Shown here piece after piece: positions 8,079-17,284 of a DNA stretch of 64,000 nucleotides (position 1 is the first letter of the stretch; each line of letters opens with the position of its first letter). Source of the stretch: Lacihabitans sp. CS3-21. Its GTDB lineage: Bacteria > Bacteroidota > Bacteroidia > Cytophagales > Spirosomataceae. The notes below the pieces were generated by a model. The model was not told where the DNA came from. It searched no databases and worked only from the letters and a program-made list of their open reading frames with translations. The stretch spans positions 1 to 64,000 of the forward strand of contig NZ_RJUD01000004.1 of NCBI RefSeq assembly GCF_024343675.1, read 5' to 3'. The position numbers and the translations under genes are program-made.

Positions 8079-9146
8079 ATGGCTTTGAAGGCTCAATATT
8101 ACAAACATACATTAAATTTTAGATTTGAAGCGGGTACTTCTCGTGGAGTTTTGAAAAAAAAAGATTCGTATTTTTTGAAACTTTTTGATGAAACACAACC
8201 AGAAATTTTCGGATTGGGAGAAGCTGGGCCTTTGGAAGGTTTAAGTTTAGATTTTGGAATATTAGCTGAAAATAAACTAAAGGATATCGTAAGTTCCATA
8301 AATATAGGTAATTATCATTCAAAAGAAGGTTTAAAAACTACCCTAAATAACTATCCGAGTGTATTGTTTGCTATAGAGACAGCCTTATTTGACCTAGAAA
8401 ATGGAGGAAAGCGTCAGATTTATAATAATTCATTTTTTAATGATTCTGATAAAATAAATATCAATGGCCTTGTTTGGATGGGCAATAAAGATTTTATGAA
8501 ATCTCAGATTATTGAAAAACTGGAATCTGGCTATGATACCATAAAACTAAAAATTGGTGCTATTGATTTTCAGGAAGAAATTGAACTTTTGAGATTCATA
8601 AGAAAACAATTCTCTTCTGCTGAAATTTGCTTGAGAGTAGATGCAAACGGGGCTTTCTCATCTCAAAATGCCTTAGAGAAATTGAATATTCTATCGGAAT
8701 TTGAAATTCACAGCATCGAACAACCCATCAATGTAAACCAATGGGACGAAATGGCAGTTTTATGCCAAAAAACGCCCGTTCCAATTGCTTTGGATGAAGA
8801 ATTAATTATAAATTCCGAAAATAAGGAAGAATTATTGAAACATATTCAGCCACAATTTATCATTCTAAAACCTAGTTTGATGGGTGGTTTGGCAGGTTCT
8901 AGGGACTGGATAAGTAAAGCTGAAAGTCTGGGAATTAAATGGTGGATTACTTCTGCATTAGAATCAAACATTGGTCTTAATGCAATTTGCCAGTTTGCTA
9001 GAGAATTTGAAAACCCTATGCCCCAAGGTTTGGGACCCGGAAAGTTGTATGATAATAATTTCGAATCACCACTTACTATAGAGTCTGGCAAAATATATTA
9101 CAAAAAGGACCAAGAATGGGATCTTAAAATTTTTAGATCCAATTAG
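8079..9146 (+). CDS. menC: o-Succinylbenzoate synthase MenC
   Basis: 355-aa enolase-superfamily enzyme that dehydrates SHCHC to o-succinylbenzoate in menaquinone synthesis. Active-site residues are all visible: TxKxK at 154-158 (K156/K158), metal ligands D188 (VDANG), E214 (IEQP) and D239 (LDEEL), and the second catalytic Lys K264 (LKPSLMGG). The C-terminal SALESNIGLNA and QGLGPGKLY motifs favour OSBS over the related dipeptide epimerases. No other men gene is next to it. The start is 2 bp from the lpxK start on the other strand, and the 3' end overlaps hemF by 14 bp. Confidence 0.9.
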   Translation: MALKAQYYKHTLNFRFEAGTSRGVLKKKDSYFLKLFDETQPEIFGLGEAGPLEGLSLDFGILAENKLKDIVSSINIGNYHSKEGLKTTLNNYPSVLFAIETALFDLENGGKRQIYNNSFFNDSDKININGLVWMGNKDFMKSQIIEKLESGYDTIKLKIGAIDFQEEIELLRFIRKQFSSAEICLRVDANGAFSSQNALEKLNILSEFEIHSIEQPINVNQWDEMAVLCQKTPVPIALDEELIINSENKEELLKHIQPQFIILKPSLMGGLAGSRDWISKAESLGIKWWITSALESNIGLNAICQFAREFENPMPQGLGPGKLYDNNFESPLTIESGKIYYKKDQEWDLKIFRSN

Positions 9147-10044
9147 TCCCTTTTACAAGCAAATTTTGTGTTTCAGCCTCTTTTGAGCCTGCTTTTACGT
9201 CAAAATTATAATCCCAGTCTGCGTGTGGTGGTAGACTCATGAGTATGGACTCTGTACGACCATTGGTTTCTAGTCCAAATTTGGTTCCTCTGTCCCAAAC
9301 TAAGTTAAACTCTGCATACCGACCTCTCCTTATAAGTTGCCATTTTTTTTCTTCAGAGGTATATGCTTTGGAATAATTGGCGTGCATCAAGTCTGTATAA
9401 ATCGGAGCAAAAGATTCTGCTATTGATTTAGTAAATGAAAAAAGTTCGCTTTTACTGTGAATAGTATTTGTTTGAGGAATTACAAGGTCAGGTTTTAGGT
9501 AATCATAAAAAATCCCTCCAATACCTCTAGTTTCTTTTCGGTGTTGAATGAAAAAATAGTCATCCGCCCAATTCTTGAAATTTGGATAAAATTTTTCATC
9601 ATGTTTGTCACAAGAAGCCTTTAATTTTTCGTGAAAACCTTTGGCCTGTTTTAAGTCCACATAGTGAGGGGTAAGGTCTATTCCTCCTCCAAACCAAGAT
9701 TGGCCATCAGAAAGCTCGAAATACCTTACATTCATATGTATGATAGGAACAAAAGGGTTTTCTGGATGCATCACAATGGAAACCCCAGTAGCAAAGAAAT
9801 TAAGATTTTCTTTTACTTTCAACATGGTTTTTAAGGAAGTAGAAAGCTCTCCCTGAACGGCAGAAAAGTTAACACCGCCTTTTTCAATAATTCTTCCCTT
9901 ACTTAGCACGCGAGTTCTGCCACCACCACCTGTTTGATGTTGCCAATTGTCTTCTTTAAAGCGGCCTTTATCATCGGTAATTTCAATACTTTTACAAATA
10001 TTGTCTTGTAGATTTTTAAGGTATTCAGTTATTTCCTCTCGCAT
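9133..10044 (-). CDS. hemF: Oxygen-dependent coproporphyrinogen III oxidase HemF
   Basis: 303 aa from the preferred start, close to the ~300 aa of E. coli HemF. It converts coproporphyrinogen III to protoporphyrinogen IX using O2. Family motifs seen: NWQHQTGGGGRTRVL near residue 34, GVNFSAVQGE, MHPENPFVPIIHMNVRYF, SWFGGGIDLTPHY, and RRGRYAEFNLVWDRGT-KFGL near the C-terminus. The ATG at 10044 matches the family start (MREEITEYLKNLQ); an in-frame ATG at 10104 would add 20 residues with no family counterpart. Presence of the aerobic form indicates growth with oxygen. Confidence 0.95.
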   Translation of the reverse strand: MREEITEYLKNLQDNICKSIEITDDKGRFKEDNWQHQTGGGGRTRVLSKGRIIEKGGVNFSAVQGELSTSLKTMLKVKENLNFFATGVSIVMHPENPFVPIIHMNVRYFELSDGQSWFGGGIDLTPHYVDLKQAKGFHEKLKASCDKHDEKFYPNFKNWADDYFFIQHRKETRGIGGIFYDYLKPDLVIPQTNTIHSKSELFSFTKSIAESFAPIYTDLMHANYSKAYTSEEKKWQLIRRGRYAEFNLVWDRGTKFGLETNGRTESILMSLPPHADWDYNFDVKAGSKEAETQNLLVKGTNWI

Positions 10045-10133
10045 AAATTTATTGTTGGGGAAGTAAAAATATATTATTCCGTCTATATTCCTATAGGTTT
10101 TCATTAAATTTGTATCTCATTTTTTATATTTAT

Positions 10134-11180
10134 ATGGATTTCAAACAGTTAATTCGACCACATATTTTAAAACTTCAACCTTACGCCTCAGCCAGAGACG
10201 AATATTCAGGAAAAGAGGGTACTTTTTTGGATGCAAACGAAAATCCATTTTCTTCAGTAACTGGTGAAAATTTCAACCGTTACCCAGATCCTTATCAATG
10301 GGAATTGAAGCATAAATTGTCAGTTTTGAAAGAGATTTCTCCTGAGTCTATTTTTCTTGGAAATGGCTCTGATGAACCCATTGATTTATTGATAAAGGCG
10401 GTTTGCGAACCTTTGCAAAATAACATTGTGATCATGCCTCCAACTTATGGAATGTACAAGGTTTGTGCAGATATTCAACAAGTGCAAGTTCAGCAGGCTC
10501 CGCTTTCTGAGGATTTTGACATCGATTTAGACAATGTTTTTGATGCGGTAAATGCCGCTACTAAAATGATTTGGGTATGTTCTCCAAACAATCCAAGTGG
10601 TAATTTGCTCAATAGAGATTCTATTTATCAGATTTTAAAGGCATTTCCAGAAAAATTGGTCGTGGTAGATGAGGCATATATCGATTTTTCGGATAGTGTT
10701 TCGTTCATCTCAGAACTTGGAAATTTCGAAAATCTTGTAGTTTTACAAACCTTTTCAAAAGCCTGGGGAATGGCGGGCTTAAGATTAGGTGTAGCATACT
10801 GTAATCCATTCATTATCAAAATATTGAATAAAATAAAATATCCATATAATTTAAATATTCTTAGCCAGCAAAAACTTTCAGAGGCATTGGATAAAGTGAA
10901 AGAAAAGAATGTTTTCGTTAAAGAAATTAATGAATTAAAAAAGAAATTAGCAGATGATTTAATGCAAATTCCTTCTTTAGTTAAGATATATCCTTCAGAT
11001 TCTAATATGCTTTTGGTGAAGTTTAAGGAAGCAAAAAAACTTTTTAATTATCTATTAGATCAAAAAGTGATAGTAAGAGATAGATCCAATGTGGTTTTAT
11101 GTGAAGATTGCTTGCGATTGTCTATTGGAACTGAAGCTGAAAACGAAATATTAATAAAGGCTATTAAAAGTTTTGTTTAG
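10134..11180 (+). CDS. hisC: Histidinol-phosphate aminotransferase HisC
   Basis: 348-aa class II PLP aminotransferase of histidine synthesis. Motifs: DANENPF (33-39), RYPDPYQ, GNGSDEPID (76-84), SPNNPSG (150-156), VVDEAYIDF, and the PLP lysine K209 in TFSKAWGMAGLRLG. ATG 10134 starts the family N-terminus; the in-frame TTG at 10110 lies in TAAATTTG (10105-10112), itself a plausible -7 promoter element. No other his gene is adjacent; the gene is monocistronic with a terminator downstream. Confidence 0.9.
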   Translation: MDFKQLIRPHILKLQPYASARDEYSGKEGTFLDANENPFSSVTGENFNRYPDPYQWELKHKLSVLKEISPESIFLGNGSDEPIDLLIKAVCEPLQNNIVIMPPTYGMYKVCADIQQVQVQQAPLSEDFDIDLDNVFDAVNAATKMIWVCSPNNPSGNLLNRDSIYQILKAFPEKLVVVDEAYIDFSDSVSFISELGNFENLVVLQTFSKAWGMAGLRLGVAYCNPFIIKILNKIKYPYNLNILSQQKLSEALDKVKEKNVFVKEINELKKKLADDLMQIPSLVKIYPSDSNMLLVKFKEAKKLFNYLLDQKVIVRDRSNVVLCEDCLRLSIGTEAENEILIKAIKSFV

Positions 11181-11206
11181 AATCTCCAAACAGTATAAAA
11201 AAATAA

Positions 11207-11238
11207 AACCTTGGAGGATTTTCCTTCAAGGTTTTTTT
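11207..11238. terminator. Terminator shared by hisC and tRNA-Ala
   Basis: A 12-bp stem (11207-11218 with 11222-11233, one G-T pair) and TTT loop are followed by TTTTTTT on the plus strand. On the minus strand it sits just past the tRNA-Ala 3' end with a T-rich flank, so it may serve both directions. Confidence 0.8.
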
Positions 11239-11240
11239 AG

Positions 11241-11314
11241 TGGAGAAGATGGGGCTCGAACCCACGACCTCTTGACTGCCAGTCAAGCACTCTAGCCAAC
11301 TGAGCTACATCCCC
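11241..11314 (-). tRNA. tRNA-Ala (anticodon GGC)
   Basis: 74-nt cloverleaf on the reverse strand. The anticodon stem CTTGA/TCAAG closes loop CTGGCAG, anticodon GGC. The acceptor stem GGGGATG/CTTCTCC contains the G3-U70 pair that specifies alanine, and has one T-T mismatch at position 6-67. The T arm is GGTTCGAGCC. No CCA is encoded. Confidence 0.93.
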
Positions 11315-11324
11315 GTTTCGGTCA

Positions 11325-11355
11325 CAAATATATATGTCAGTATTCATACTACAAA
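11325..11355 (-). promoter_or_regulatory. Promoter of tRNA-Ala
   Basis: On the minus strand TTTG (11355-11352), a 19-bp spacer and TATATTTG (11332-11325) fit the Bacteroidetes consensus TTTG-N19-TAnnTTTG exactly. The -7 box ends 10 bp upstream of the tRNA. Confidence 0.8.
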
Positions 11356-11359
11356 ACTT

Positions 11360-14300
11360 TTACCATCCAGGAACCATAAAATTAAATCCTGTTATAACCG
11401 GCTGCTTTTGTCCGTTATATATCGGGACCGCCAAGTATGGCTCTACAACCAAGTAGCCTAATACATTGACCCTTAGACTTAAACCCGTAGTAAATATAGG
11501 TGAAGTCTTAAATGTAATGGTATTGTTTCCAAAAGATTCAAAGTGATAAGATTGACCTATTTTTTTTTGTTTTGACCAAACAAGACCACCATCAAAAAAT
11601 AAGTTTAGGTCTGACGGAATATAGTCAAAAGGTATTAAGGCAAGTTTTTTAGGCCCTGTAAAGGGGATTCTAAGCTCAAAGTTGGCTACCGCCATTTGTT
11701 CACCTTGGAGATTTTGTTGCGTAATGTAGCCTTGCTGTTTGGAGAGAGCGTTGCCCCAGAAACCATGCATATACCATGGAAAGCCAATATACAGTGGATT
11801 AATTTGGTTTAACAACTCAATATTTTTAGGATTTAGTCGGCCTTCGTACATAAATCTTCCCGCTAATGTAAGGGGCTTGAAATACTTATATTTTCTAAAA
11901 TCCATTAATACTGAGTTGTAGCTCGCTGTACCTAAATATTTGGCCAATTCAACTCTAAATCGATAACCATTCAAAGGAGCCACAGTGCCAAATGTGGTAT
12001 TATCACCCACAAAAGCCGTGTAAAACTGAGCCAAATTAAAGTTGTTAAATCCCAACTCTTTTGCATTTAGTTTTTTGTCGCGTTCCCTTGAAAAAGAGGT
12101 AAAATCATAAATATTTCCGTCTGTACCCAACCCAATTTGGCCACGCTGATTCGTTTCAGTAATATTATAAGTAAACCAATTTCTGGAAACACCGAATTCT
12201 AATCTGGAACTTTTACTGAATGGCTTAATTACAAAACCTGAAATTTGGTCAACTAAAAGTCTGTAATTTCTTATTTGCACATCAGCTTCATAGTAATCTA
12301 ATCCGTTTGAGCGACCCACCGAATTTATAATTTGATAGGGTATACTATCATTTCCGAAAAATCTGTAAGGAATATGAGAAGCCGAAAAACCAAATTGAAT
12401 AGGATTTTTTTGATTAAGATAGAAAACTTGTCCACCGAAGTCCTGAATCTGTCCATTAAGAGCTACTGTTCCCATTAATTGATTATTATTGAGTATATCG
12501 CCAAATAGTGCAGTTATTCCCCCTCCCATGCCAGTTCCAAATCTTGAGGTGCTCACTCCCAAGCCAGAATTTGCCAAATAATCTAATTTGAAATTGGGTT
12601 TATATTTTTGTTCCTCAAAATTCAAATTTTCAAGGTTTTTTGCGAAAGTTGTTTTATTTAAGTTGTTATTGACAATATCTGCCCCAATCAGTATTTTACC
12701 CGGAACCAAATAACTAACATCTATATTATTTTTTGAATCAACCGTTTGATTGAGAAAGTGAGTTTCGTTGGCAATTATTATGTTGTAATCTCCTTTATTA
12801 AAATAATTATAAGCAATTTCTCCTGTTCTAGATGCAACGGAAATGGCAGGAGAATACATCGTAATTCCGCTGATTCCCGTATAATAATTGGTTAATTTAA
12901 TCAGTGAATTATTGGATAGATTAATTTTGTATAGGTCCTTAAAACCGTCTGGTGAGCTAATGAAATATAAACTATTACCATCTGGTGAAATCTGAGGATT
13001 CATATTGTCTGTATCATCAAATAGTGCTAAAGTACTTGTTTTCTTTGAATTAAGATCTAAACTAGATATTCTAAAGTTTTCTTTCTCCAATTTTTGACTA
13101 TTCCCACCTCTATCGCTAACAAAATAGACCTTTGAGCCATCTGTTGACCATATAGGTTGAATGTCAGAATAATCATCCTGAGTAAGATTGATAGTTTCTT
13201 TTGTTCGGAAATTAAAACTATAAATATCAGAAATCCCTTCTTTTAAACCCGAAAACAGGACTTGTGTGCCATCTGGAGACCAAGCTGGATTTGAAAATGA
13301 ATCAACCGAAGAAGGTTGATATTCTCTTTTTTCACCATTTATGATGTCAATTACCAAAAGTTTATTCTTTCCTTTGGATTGAATTACAATCGCAAATTTT
13401 CGACTATCGGGCGACCAAGTTCCGGATGTTTCGATAAAACTATAAGCGTCCACATGAGCCCCAAAAGATGTACTTTCAATCTTTCTAATTGTTTTTCCAT
13501 TTGAGGCATCTGCAATAAATATATCAAGAGATATTACATTTTTTGATGAAATATAAGCCAAGTATTTCCCATCAGGACTGATAGCAGGCGAAATATTCAT
13601 GTCTTCTCCCTTTTTGGAAGCACCCAATACTTTTCCCCTTACTTCAGTTTCTTTGCCTTGTTTTTGGCGATTATAATAAAGTATAAGGTCATTCTTGAAT
13701 TTTGTGGAGAAACTCTCTGAGTCCATTTTAAATGACTTTATAAATGCTTTTTCTAGGCCATAAATAGCTGTTTCCTTAAATAACGGACGAATGATGTCAT
13801 CACCATAATTTGCGGTAACATAAGCCCAGAAAACTTGCCCCCACCGATAAGGAAAATACTTATACTGCTTACTAACCAAATCCTTAATGCTTGGTATGTC
13901 ATCATTCAAAACAGCATCTCGCATCCACATACTCGTATGAGCGTCTTTTCTGCCGATAGACATATATTCAGCGAGCCCTTCCACCATAAACAAAGGAAGA
14001 TTTTGAATATTGGACAATGTAGTTGAATCGCTACCATAGGTCATGGTTTGGTATTGAAAGGCATGAACCAATTCATGGCCTAAAACATGGTCTGTTTGGC
14101 GTTTTGTAAACATCAGTGGCATAACTACCCGAGTTCTTAAGCCTTCTGTGACTCCCCCAGTTCCTTCTCCAATGTCTCCTCCAATGGTGGTTGTTTCCTG
14201 AAAATCGGGATGGGTGTTATAAAGAATTATTGGATTTGGTTTTATAAAAGCGAGCTTAAATACTTCTTGGTGAAGTTTATACCAATATTCACTGTTTTTA

Positions 14301-14479
14301 ACAAAGTCTTTGGCTTTTTGGGTATCATCCAAATAATTATAGAGCTGAAAGTGCGTGCTTTGTAAAACTTTAAAATTATTACTTTTATTTCGAGGCTTGT
14401 TTTGCCCAAAATATTGCGATTGGCCGAATGTTTCTTGAGAAAATAATAAAATGACACCTAAAGTGAGATATTTAAGCAT
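11360..14479 (-). CDS. Exported metallopeptidase-like / TolB-like propeller / surface-barrel protein
   Basis: 1039-aa protein with three parts. After a signal peptide (1-20) comes a peptidase-MA-like domain with the zinc motif HELVH at 135-139 and a second motif FMVEGLAEY near 165-172 that supplies the usual third Glu ligand. Residues about 285-600 contain several PD40/TolB-like propeller blades (SPDGKYLAYIS, SPDSRKFAIV, SPDGTQVLFSG, STDGSKVYFVSD). The C-terminal 400 residues look like an outer-membrane beta-barrel. It is probably a cell-surface peptidase or sensor; substrate unknown. It is the last gene of the run with the NlpC/P60, TlpA-like and Ppx genes, 35 bp after the NlpC gene. Confidence 0.75.
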   Translation of the reverse strand: MLKYLTLGVILLFSQETFGQSQYFGQNKPRNKSNNFKVLQSTHFQLYNYLDDTQKAKDFVKNSEYWYKLHQEVFKLAFIKPNPIILYNTHPDFQETTTIGGDIGEGTGGVTEGLRTRVVMPLMFTKRQTDHVLGHELVHAFQYQTMTYGSDSTTLSNIQNLPLFMVEGLAEYMSIGRKDAHTSMWMRDAVLNDDIPSIKDLVSKQYKYFPYRWGQVFWAYVTANYGDDIIRPLFKETAIYGLEKAFIKSFKMDSESFSTKFKNDLILYYNRQKQGKETEVRGKVLGASKKGEDMNISPAISPDGKYLAYISSKNVISLDIFIADASNGKTIRKIESTSFGAHVDAYSFIETSGTWSPDSRKFAIVIQSKGKNKLLVIDIINGEKREYQPSSVDSFSNPAWSPDGTQVLFSGLKEGISDIYSFNFRTKETINLTQDDYSDIQPIWSTDGSKVYFVSDRGGNSQKLEKENFRISSLDLNSKKTSTLALFDDTDNMNPQISPDGNSLYFISSPDGFKDLYKINLSNNSLIKLTNYYTGISGITMYSPAISVASRTGEIAYNYFNKGDYNIIIANETHFLNQTVDSKNNIDVSYLVPGKILIGADIVNNNLNKTTFAKNLENLNFEEQKYKPNFKLDYLANSGLGVSTSRFGTGMGGGITALFGDILNNNQLMGTVALNGQIQDFGGQVFYLNQKNPIQFGFSASHIPYRFFGNDSIPYQIINSVGRSNGLDYYEADVQIRNYRLLVDQISGFVIKPFSKSSRLEFGVSRNWFTYNITETNQRGQIGLGTDGNIYDFTSFSRERDKKLNAKELGFNNFNLAQFYTAFVGDNTTFGTVAPLNGYRFRVELAKYLGTASYNSVLMDFRKYKYFKPLTLAGRFMYEGRLNPKNIELLNQINPLYIGFPWYMHGFWGNALSKQQGYITQQNLQGEQMAVANFELRIPFTGPKKLALIPFDYIPSDLNLFFDGGLVWSKQKKIGQSYHFESFGNNTITFKTSPIFTTGLSLRVNVLGYLVVEPYLAVPIYNGQKQPVITGFNFMVPGW

Positions 14480-14514
14480 ACACTAAATAAGATTTACTTT
14501 TTATAACGTAGAAA

Positions 14515-14976
14515 TTAAATCTGTGGTCTAGTGACCTTCACAAATTTAGACTTCCAATAATTAGAAAGCAAATTGTCTTCTCTGACTCCCGTAGATGTTG
14601 AAGCGTGTAAGAAAAATATTTCCTCGCGATTTTCAATTCGAGTTATAATGCCTGTATGGTTTATTCTATCGCTATTTACTTTGAAATACACCAAATCTCC
14701 AATTTTTATTTCGTCTTTGGGTATCTCATCAAAATGATCAGCTTGTTTGTAGGATACTCTTGGTATATCCTCTCCAAGCTCTTTGAATGCAACAAAAATC
14801 AATCCTGAGCAGTCCATTCCATCTTTTGTAGTACCCCCAAATTTGTAAGGTGTACCTAAATAATCTTGGCATTTGTTTACCAATATCTTGTTAATGTTAT
14901 TACTTGAATATGTATTTCGCTTTTTACATGAAGCAAAAAATATACACATTACAAAAACGTAAAGCAGGTTTTTCAT
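14515..14976 (-). CDS. NlpC/P60 (C40) peptidase lipoprotein
   Basis: 153-aa lipoprotein with lipobox FASC (Cys17), so it is probably membrane-anchored in the envelope. The NlpC/P60 domain fills the rest: YKFGGTTKDGMDCSGLIF holds the nucleophile C56, NHTGII holds H107, and FFLHAS H124, giving the Cys-His-His set of gamma-D-Glu-diaminoacid or similar peptidoglycan endopeptidases. Its ATG overlaps the stop of the TlpA-like gene by 4 bp, so the two are translationally coupled. Confidence 0.9.
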   Translation of the reverse strand: MKNLLYVFVMCIFFASCKKRNTYSSNNINKILVNKCQDYLGTPYKFGGTTKDGMDCSGLIFVAFKELGEDIPRVSYKQADHFDEIPKDEIKIGDLVYFKVNSDRINHTGIITRIENREEIFFLHASTSTGVREDNLLSNYWKSKFVKVTRPQI

Positions 14977-16367
14977 TTGATTAACCGTTCAATTTGCTGA
15001 ATTAAGGCTCGTCCTTCGTCACTTGAAGGCTCTTCTACTTTATCAGAAATAATTGTGCCAGTTTTATCAATTAATATGTAATTGGGTAACAATTCAGTAT
15101 TATAACCTTTCCTTAGCTCAGGATTATCAATTCCATTCAGATGCTTTCCTAAAGGTTTCTTATCGATTAGTAGTTTTTTAAAATCTTCATAGTTATCCAT
15201 ATTTATGAAAACAAAAACCAAATTATTTTGCTCTTTGAAGTAATTCTCTACGATGGTTAGATTTCGGAAATCTTCTAAACAAGGACCACACCAGCTTGCA
15301 TAAAAACCTAAAATAACATTCTTTCCACGGAAATCTTTCAGTGAAACAAAATTGCCTTTTTCATCGGGTAAAATAAAAGATTTTGCCTCTCTACCATTTT
15401 GAAGATTTTGAAGTTTACTTAATTTCTCTATCAAAACTGCCGTATACACTTTGTTTTTGGAGAATTCTCTGAAAGAGGCCACCAAAAGTTTTGTTTCTTC
15501 GCTCGCTCCATAATTGTCTAAATAGTTGAGGATTTTAGTTGCCAATATTCTCTCTATCAGTTGCTTATCTATCAAATCTTTTTCTGTAAAATAGCTTTTA
15601 ATGGATTCGTATTCTAGCATGATGGACTGATTATATTTTTGTCCAATTTTGTTGTGGTTTTCAATAAGAGCCTCTACAAAATGTCCATATTCATAAGATT
15701 TGTTTTGTGTTTTGGCTTGAAACGTTTTTAAATCAAATCGGTCGAACTCAGCTTCATTAAAAATTTTGTGGAAATTCAAAAAACTAAGTTCATGAAAACT
15801 GTATTTCCCGTAGATATCAGCCCTTTGCAAAGAATAAAAATCTTCGGATAAATTAGATTTATATTTATTCAACAAAATGATTTGCTCATCATAAAGGTAT
15901 TTTGTCAAGTCAAAAAAGCCTTTTCTTGATATTTTCTTCAGCTTTTCGAGTTCATAATCCCAATCTTTCTCTTCTTCAAACTTCTTTTTTTGCTCTATTA
16001 AATAAGTCCATTTGTCAGAACCTAAGCCTGCAAATTTTAAAGTATTTTCAAAATCTTGAAAATCTGCAGTCAAATTGATTTGGTCATTGGGTTCTATTTT
16101 CCAAAGGAAATAACCAACATCACCAATGTTGATGTCGCAATAAGCGATTTCATCCAAAGCAATTTCAGCATAAAAACTGCCTTTTTTGTCCACTTTCAAT
16201 TCTAATTCAAGCGGATTCTCTACCCAGTTTCTATAAACAGTAAAAGAAATTGCTGGCTCGGTGTAATTTTTAATATTTCCCGAAAATTTAAAGAAAGTTT
16301 GACCAGTTAAAGGCCTAACTGCAAGTAATAGTGTTGAAAAAAGAAAAAAAGGCAAAATTATTTTCAT
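14973..16367 (-). CDS. TlpA-like thioredoxin-fold protein
   Basis: 464-aa exported protein. A signal peptide (about 1-22) is followed by a DUF4369-like beta-rich region, a long helical middle part, and a C-terminal thioredoxin fold with the redox motif WCGPC at 359-363 (FYASWCGPCLEDF) and the cis-Pro region LPNYILID. This is the common Bacteroidota TlpA/AhpC-TSA architecture for periplasmic thiol reduction or disulfide handling. It starts one base after the stop of the Ppx gene and ends overlapping the NlpC/P60 gene, in one operon. Confidence 0.85.
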   Translation of the reverse strand: MKIILPFFLFSTLLLAVRPLTGQTFFKFSGNIKNYTEPAISFTVYRNWVENPLELELKVDKKGSFYAEIALDEIAYCDINIGDVGYFLWKIEPNDQINLTADFQDFENTLKFAGLGSDKWTYLIEQKKKFEEEKDWDYELEKLKKISRKGFFDLTKYLYDEQIILLNKYKSNLSEDFYSLQRADIYGKYSFHELSFLNFHKIFNEAEFDRFDLKTFQAKTQNKSYEYGHFVEALIENHNKIGQKYNQSIMLEYESIKSYFTEKDLIDKQLIERILATKILNYLDNYGASEETKLLVASFREFSKNKVYTAVLIEKLSKLQNLQNGREAKSFILPDEKGNFVSLKDFRGKNVILGFYASWCGPCLEDFRNLTIVENYFKEQNNLVFVFINMDNYEDFKKLLIDKKPLGKHLNGIDNPELRKGYNTELLPNYILIDKTGTIISDKVEEPSSDEGRALIQQIERLIK

Positions 16368-16368
16368 C

Positions 16369-17244
16369 TTAAGATTTTAAGTTGTGGTAAACTTCCAACA
16401 TTATTCCGTCTTTCAGGCCCAAATCAGGCACAAACATCTTTGTTGATTTGGCCCATTTCATGGCTGAAAAATATATTTCAGTTGCATATTCTATAACATC
16501 TGCTCTGTCTGGATTCATTTTAAGCTTATTTATTTTTTCTTCCATAGTAAACTGGCTTAAATACTTTTGAGCTTCTTCCAATCTTTGAATATCTGCAAGG
16601 CCGTTTTCGTCCTTTTCCAAGAACTCAAACAGTTTAGAAATATTGCCTCCGGTTCCTATAGAAATTATCTCAGGGCGATTATGCACATGCTCTTGAATCC
16701 AATTATGCATTTTTTTCCAAACATCTTTGGTCACTTTTCCCTCCATTAACCTTACCGAACCAATTTTAAAGGATTGGGAGGTTTCTTTTACCTTTCCATT
16801 GTAAAGATTTAGCTCTGTACTACCGCCACCCACATCAATATGCAGATAGGTTTTATTGTCTTCTAATTCGTGAACGATGACATTATTGATCATTTCAGCT
16901 TCTTTTTCACCTGAAATAAGGTTTATCGTCATTCCCAACTCTAACTTTACCCTTTCGCAAATATTTAGGCCATTTTCGGCTTCTCTAAGTGCTGATGTAG
17001 CACATATCAGGTAGGCGTCAACCTCATGTAATTCCATCAAAAGCTTGTAGACGGTCAATAGTTTTTTTATCCGAGCTTCACTTTCATAGTGTATTTTTCC
17101 TGATGAAAAAACATCATGACCTAACCTCAACGCAAACCTCACGTACTCTATTTTCTTGAAAGAAATTCTACCTTCATCATTCAAAACAGATGAAATCTGC
17201 ATTCTGGCTGCATTGGAACCAATATCAATGGCTGCTATCTTCAT
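16369..17244 (-). CDS. Ppx/GppA family phosphatase (exopolyphosphatase)
   Basis: 291 aa, the short single-module form of the Ppx/GppA family in the actin-like ATPase superfamily. Motifs: AAIDIGSNAARM (4-15) for the phosphate 1 loop, CATSALREAENG (near 83), and the second phosphate loop HIDVGGGSTEL near residue 140. It hydrolyses polyphosphate or (p)ppGpp; which one cannot be decided. First gene of the minus-strand operon down to 11360. Divergent from the PAP2-like gene at 17285. Confidence 0.88.
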   Translation of the reverse strand: MKIAAIDIGSNAARMQISSVLNDEGRISFKKIEYVRFALRLGHDVFSSGKIHYESEARIKKLLTVYKLLMELHEVDAYLICATSALREAENGLNICERVKLELGMTINLISGEKEAEMINNVIVHELEDNKTYLHIDVGGGSTELNLYNGKVKETSQSFKIGSVRLMEGKVTKDVWKKMHNWIQEHVHNRPEIISIGTGGNISKLFEFLEKDENGLADIQRLEEAQKYLSQFTMEEKINKLKMNPDRADVIEYATEIYFSAMKWAKSTKMFVPDLGLKDGIMLEVYHNLKS

Positions 17245-17284
17245 TTAAAACTTTTTTATTTCAATTGCAAAAATATGTATATTT

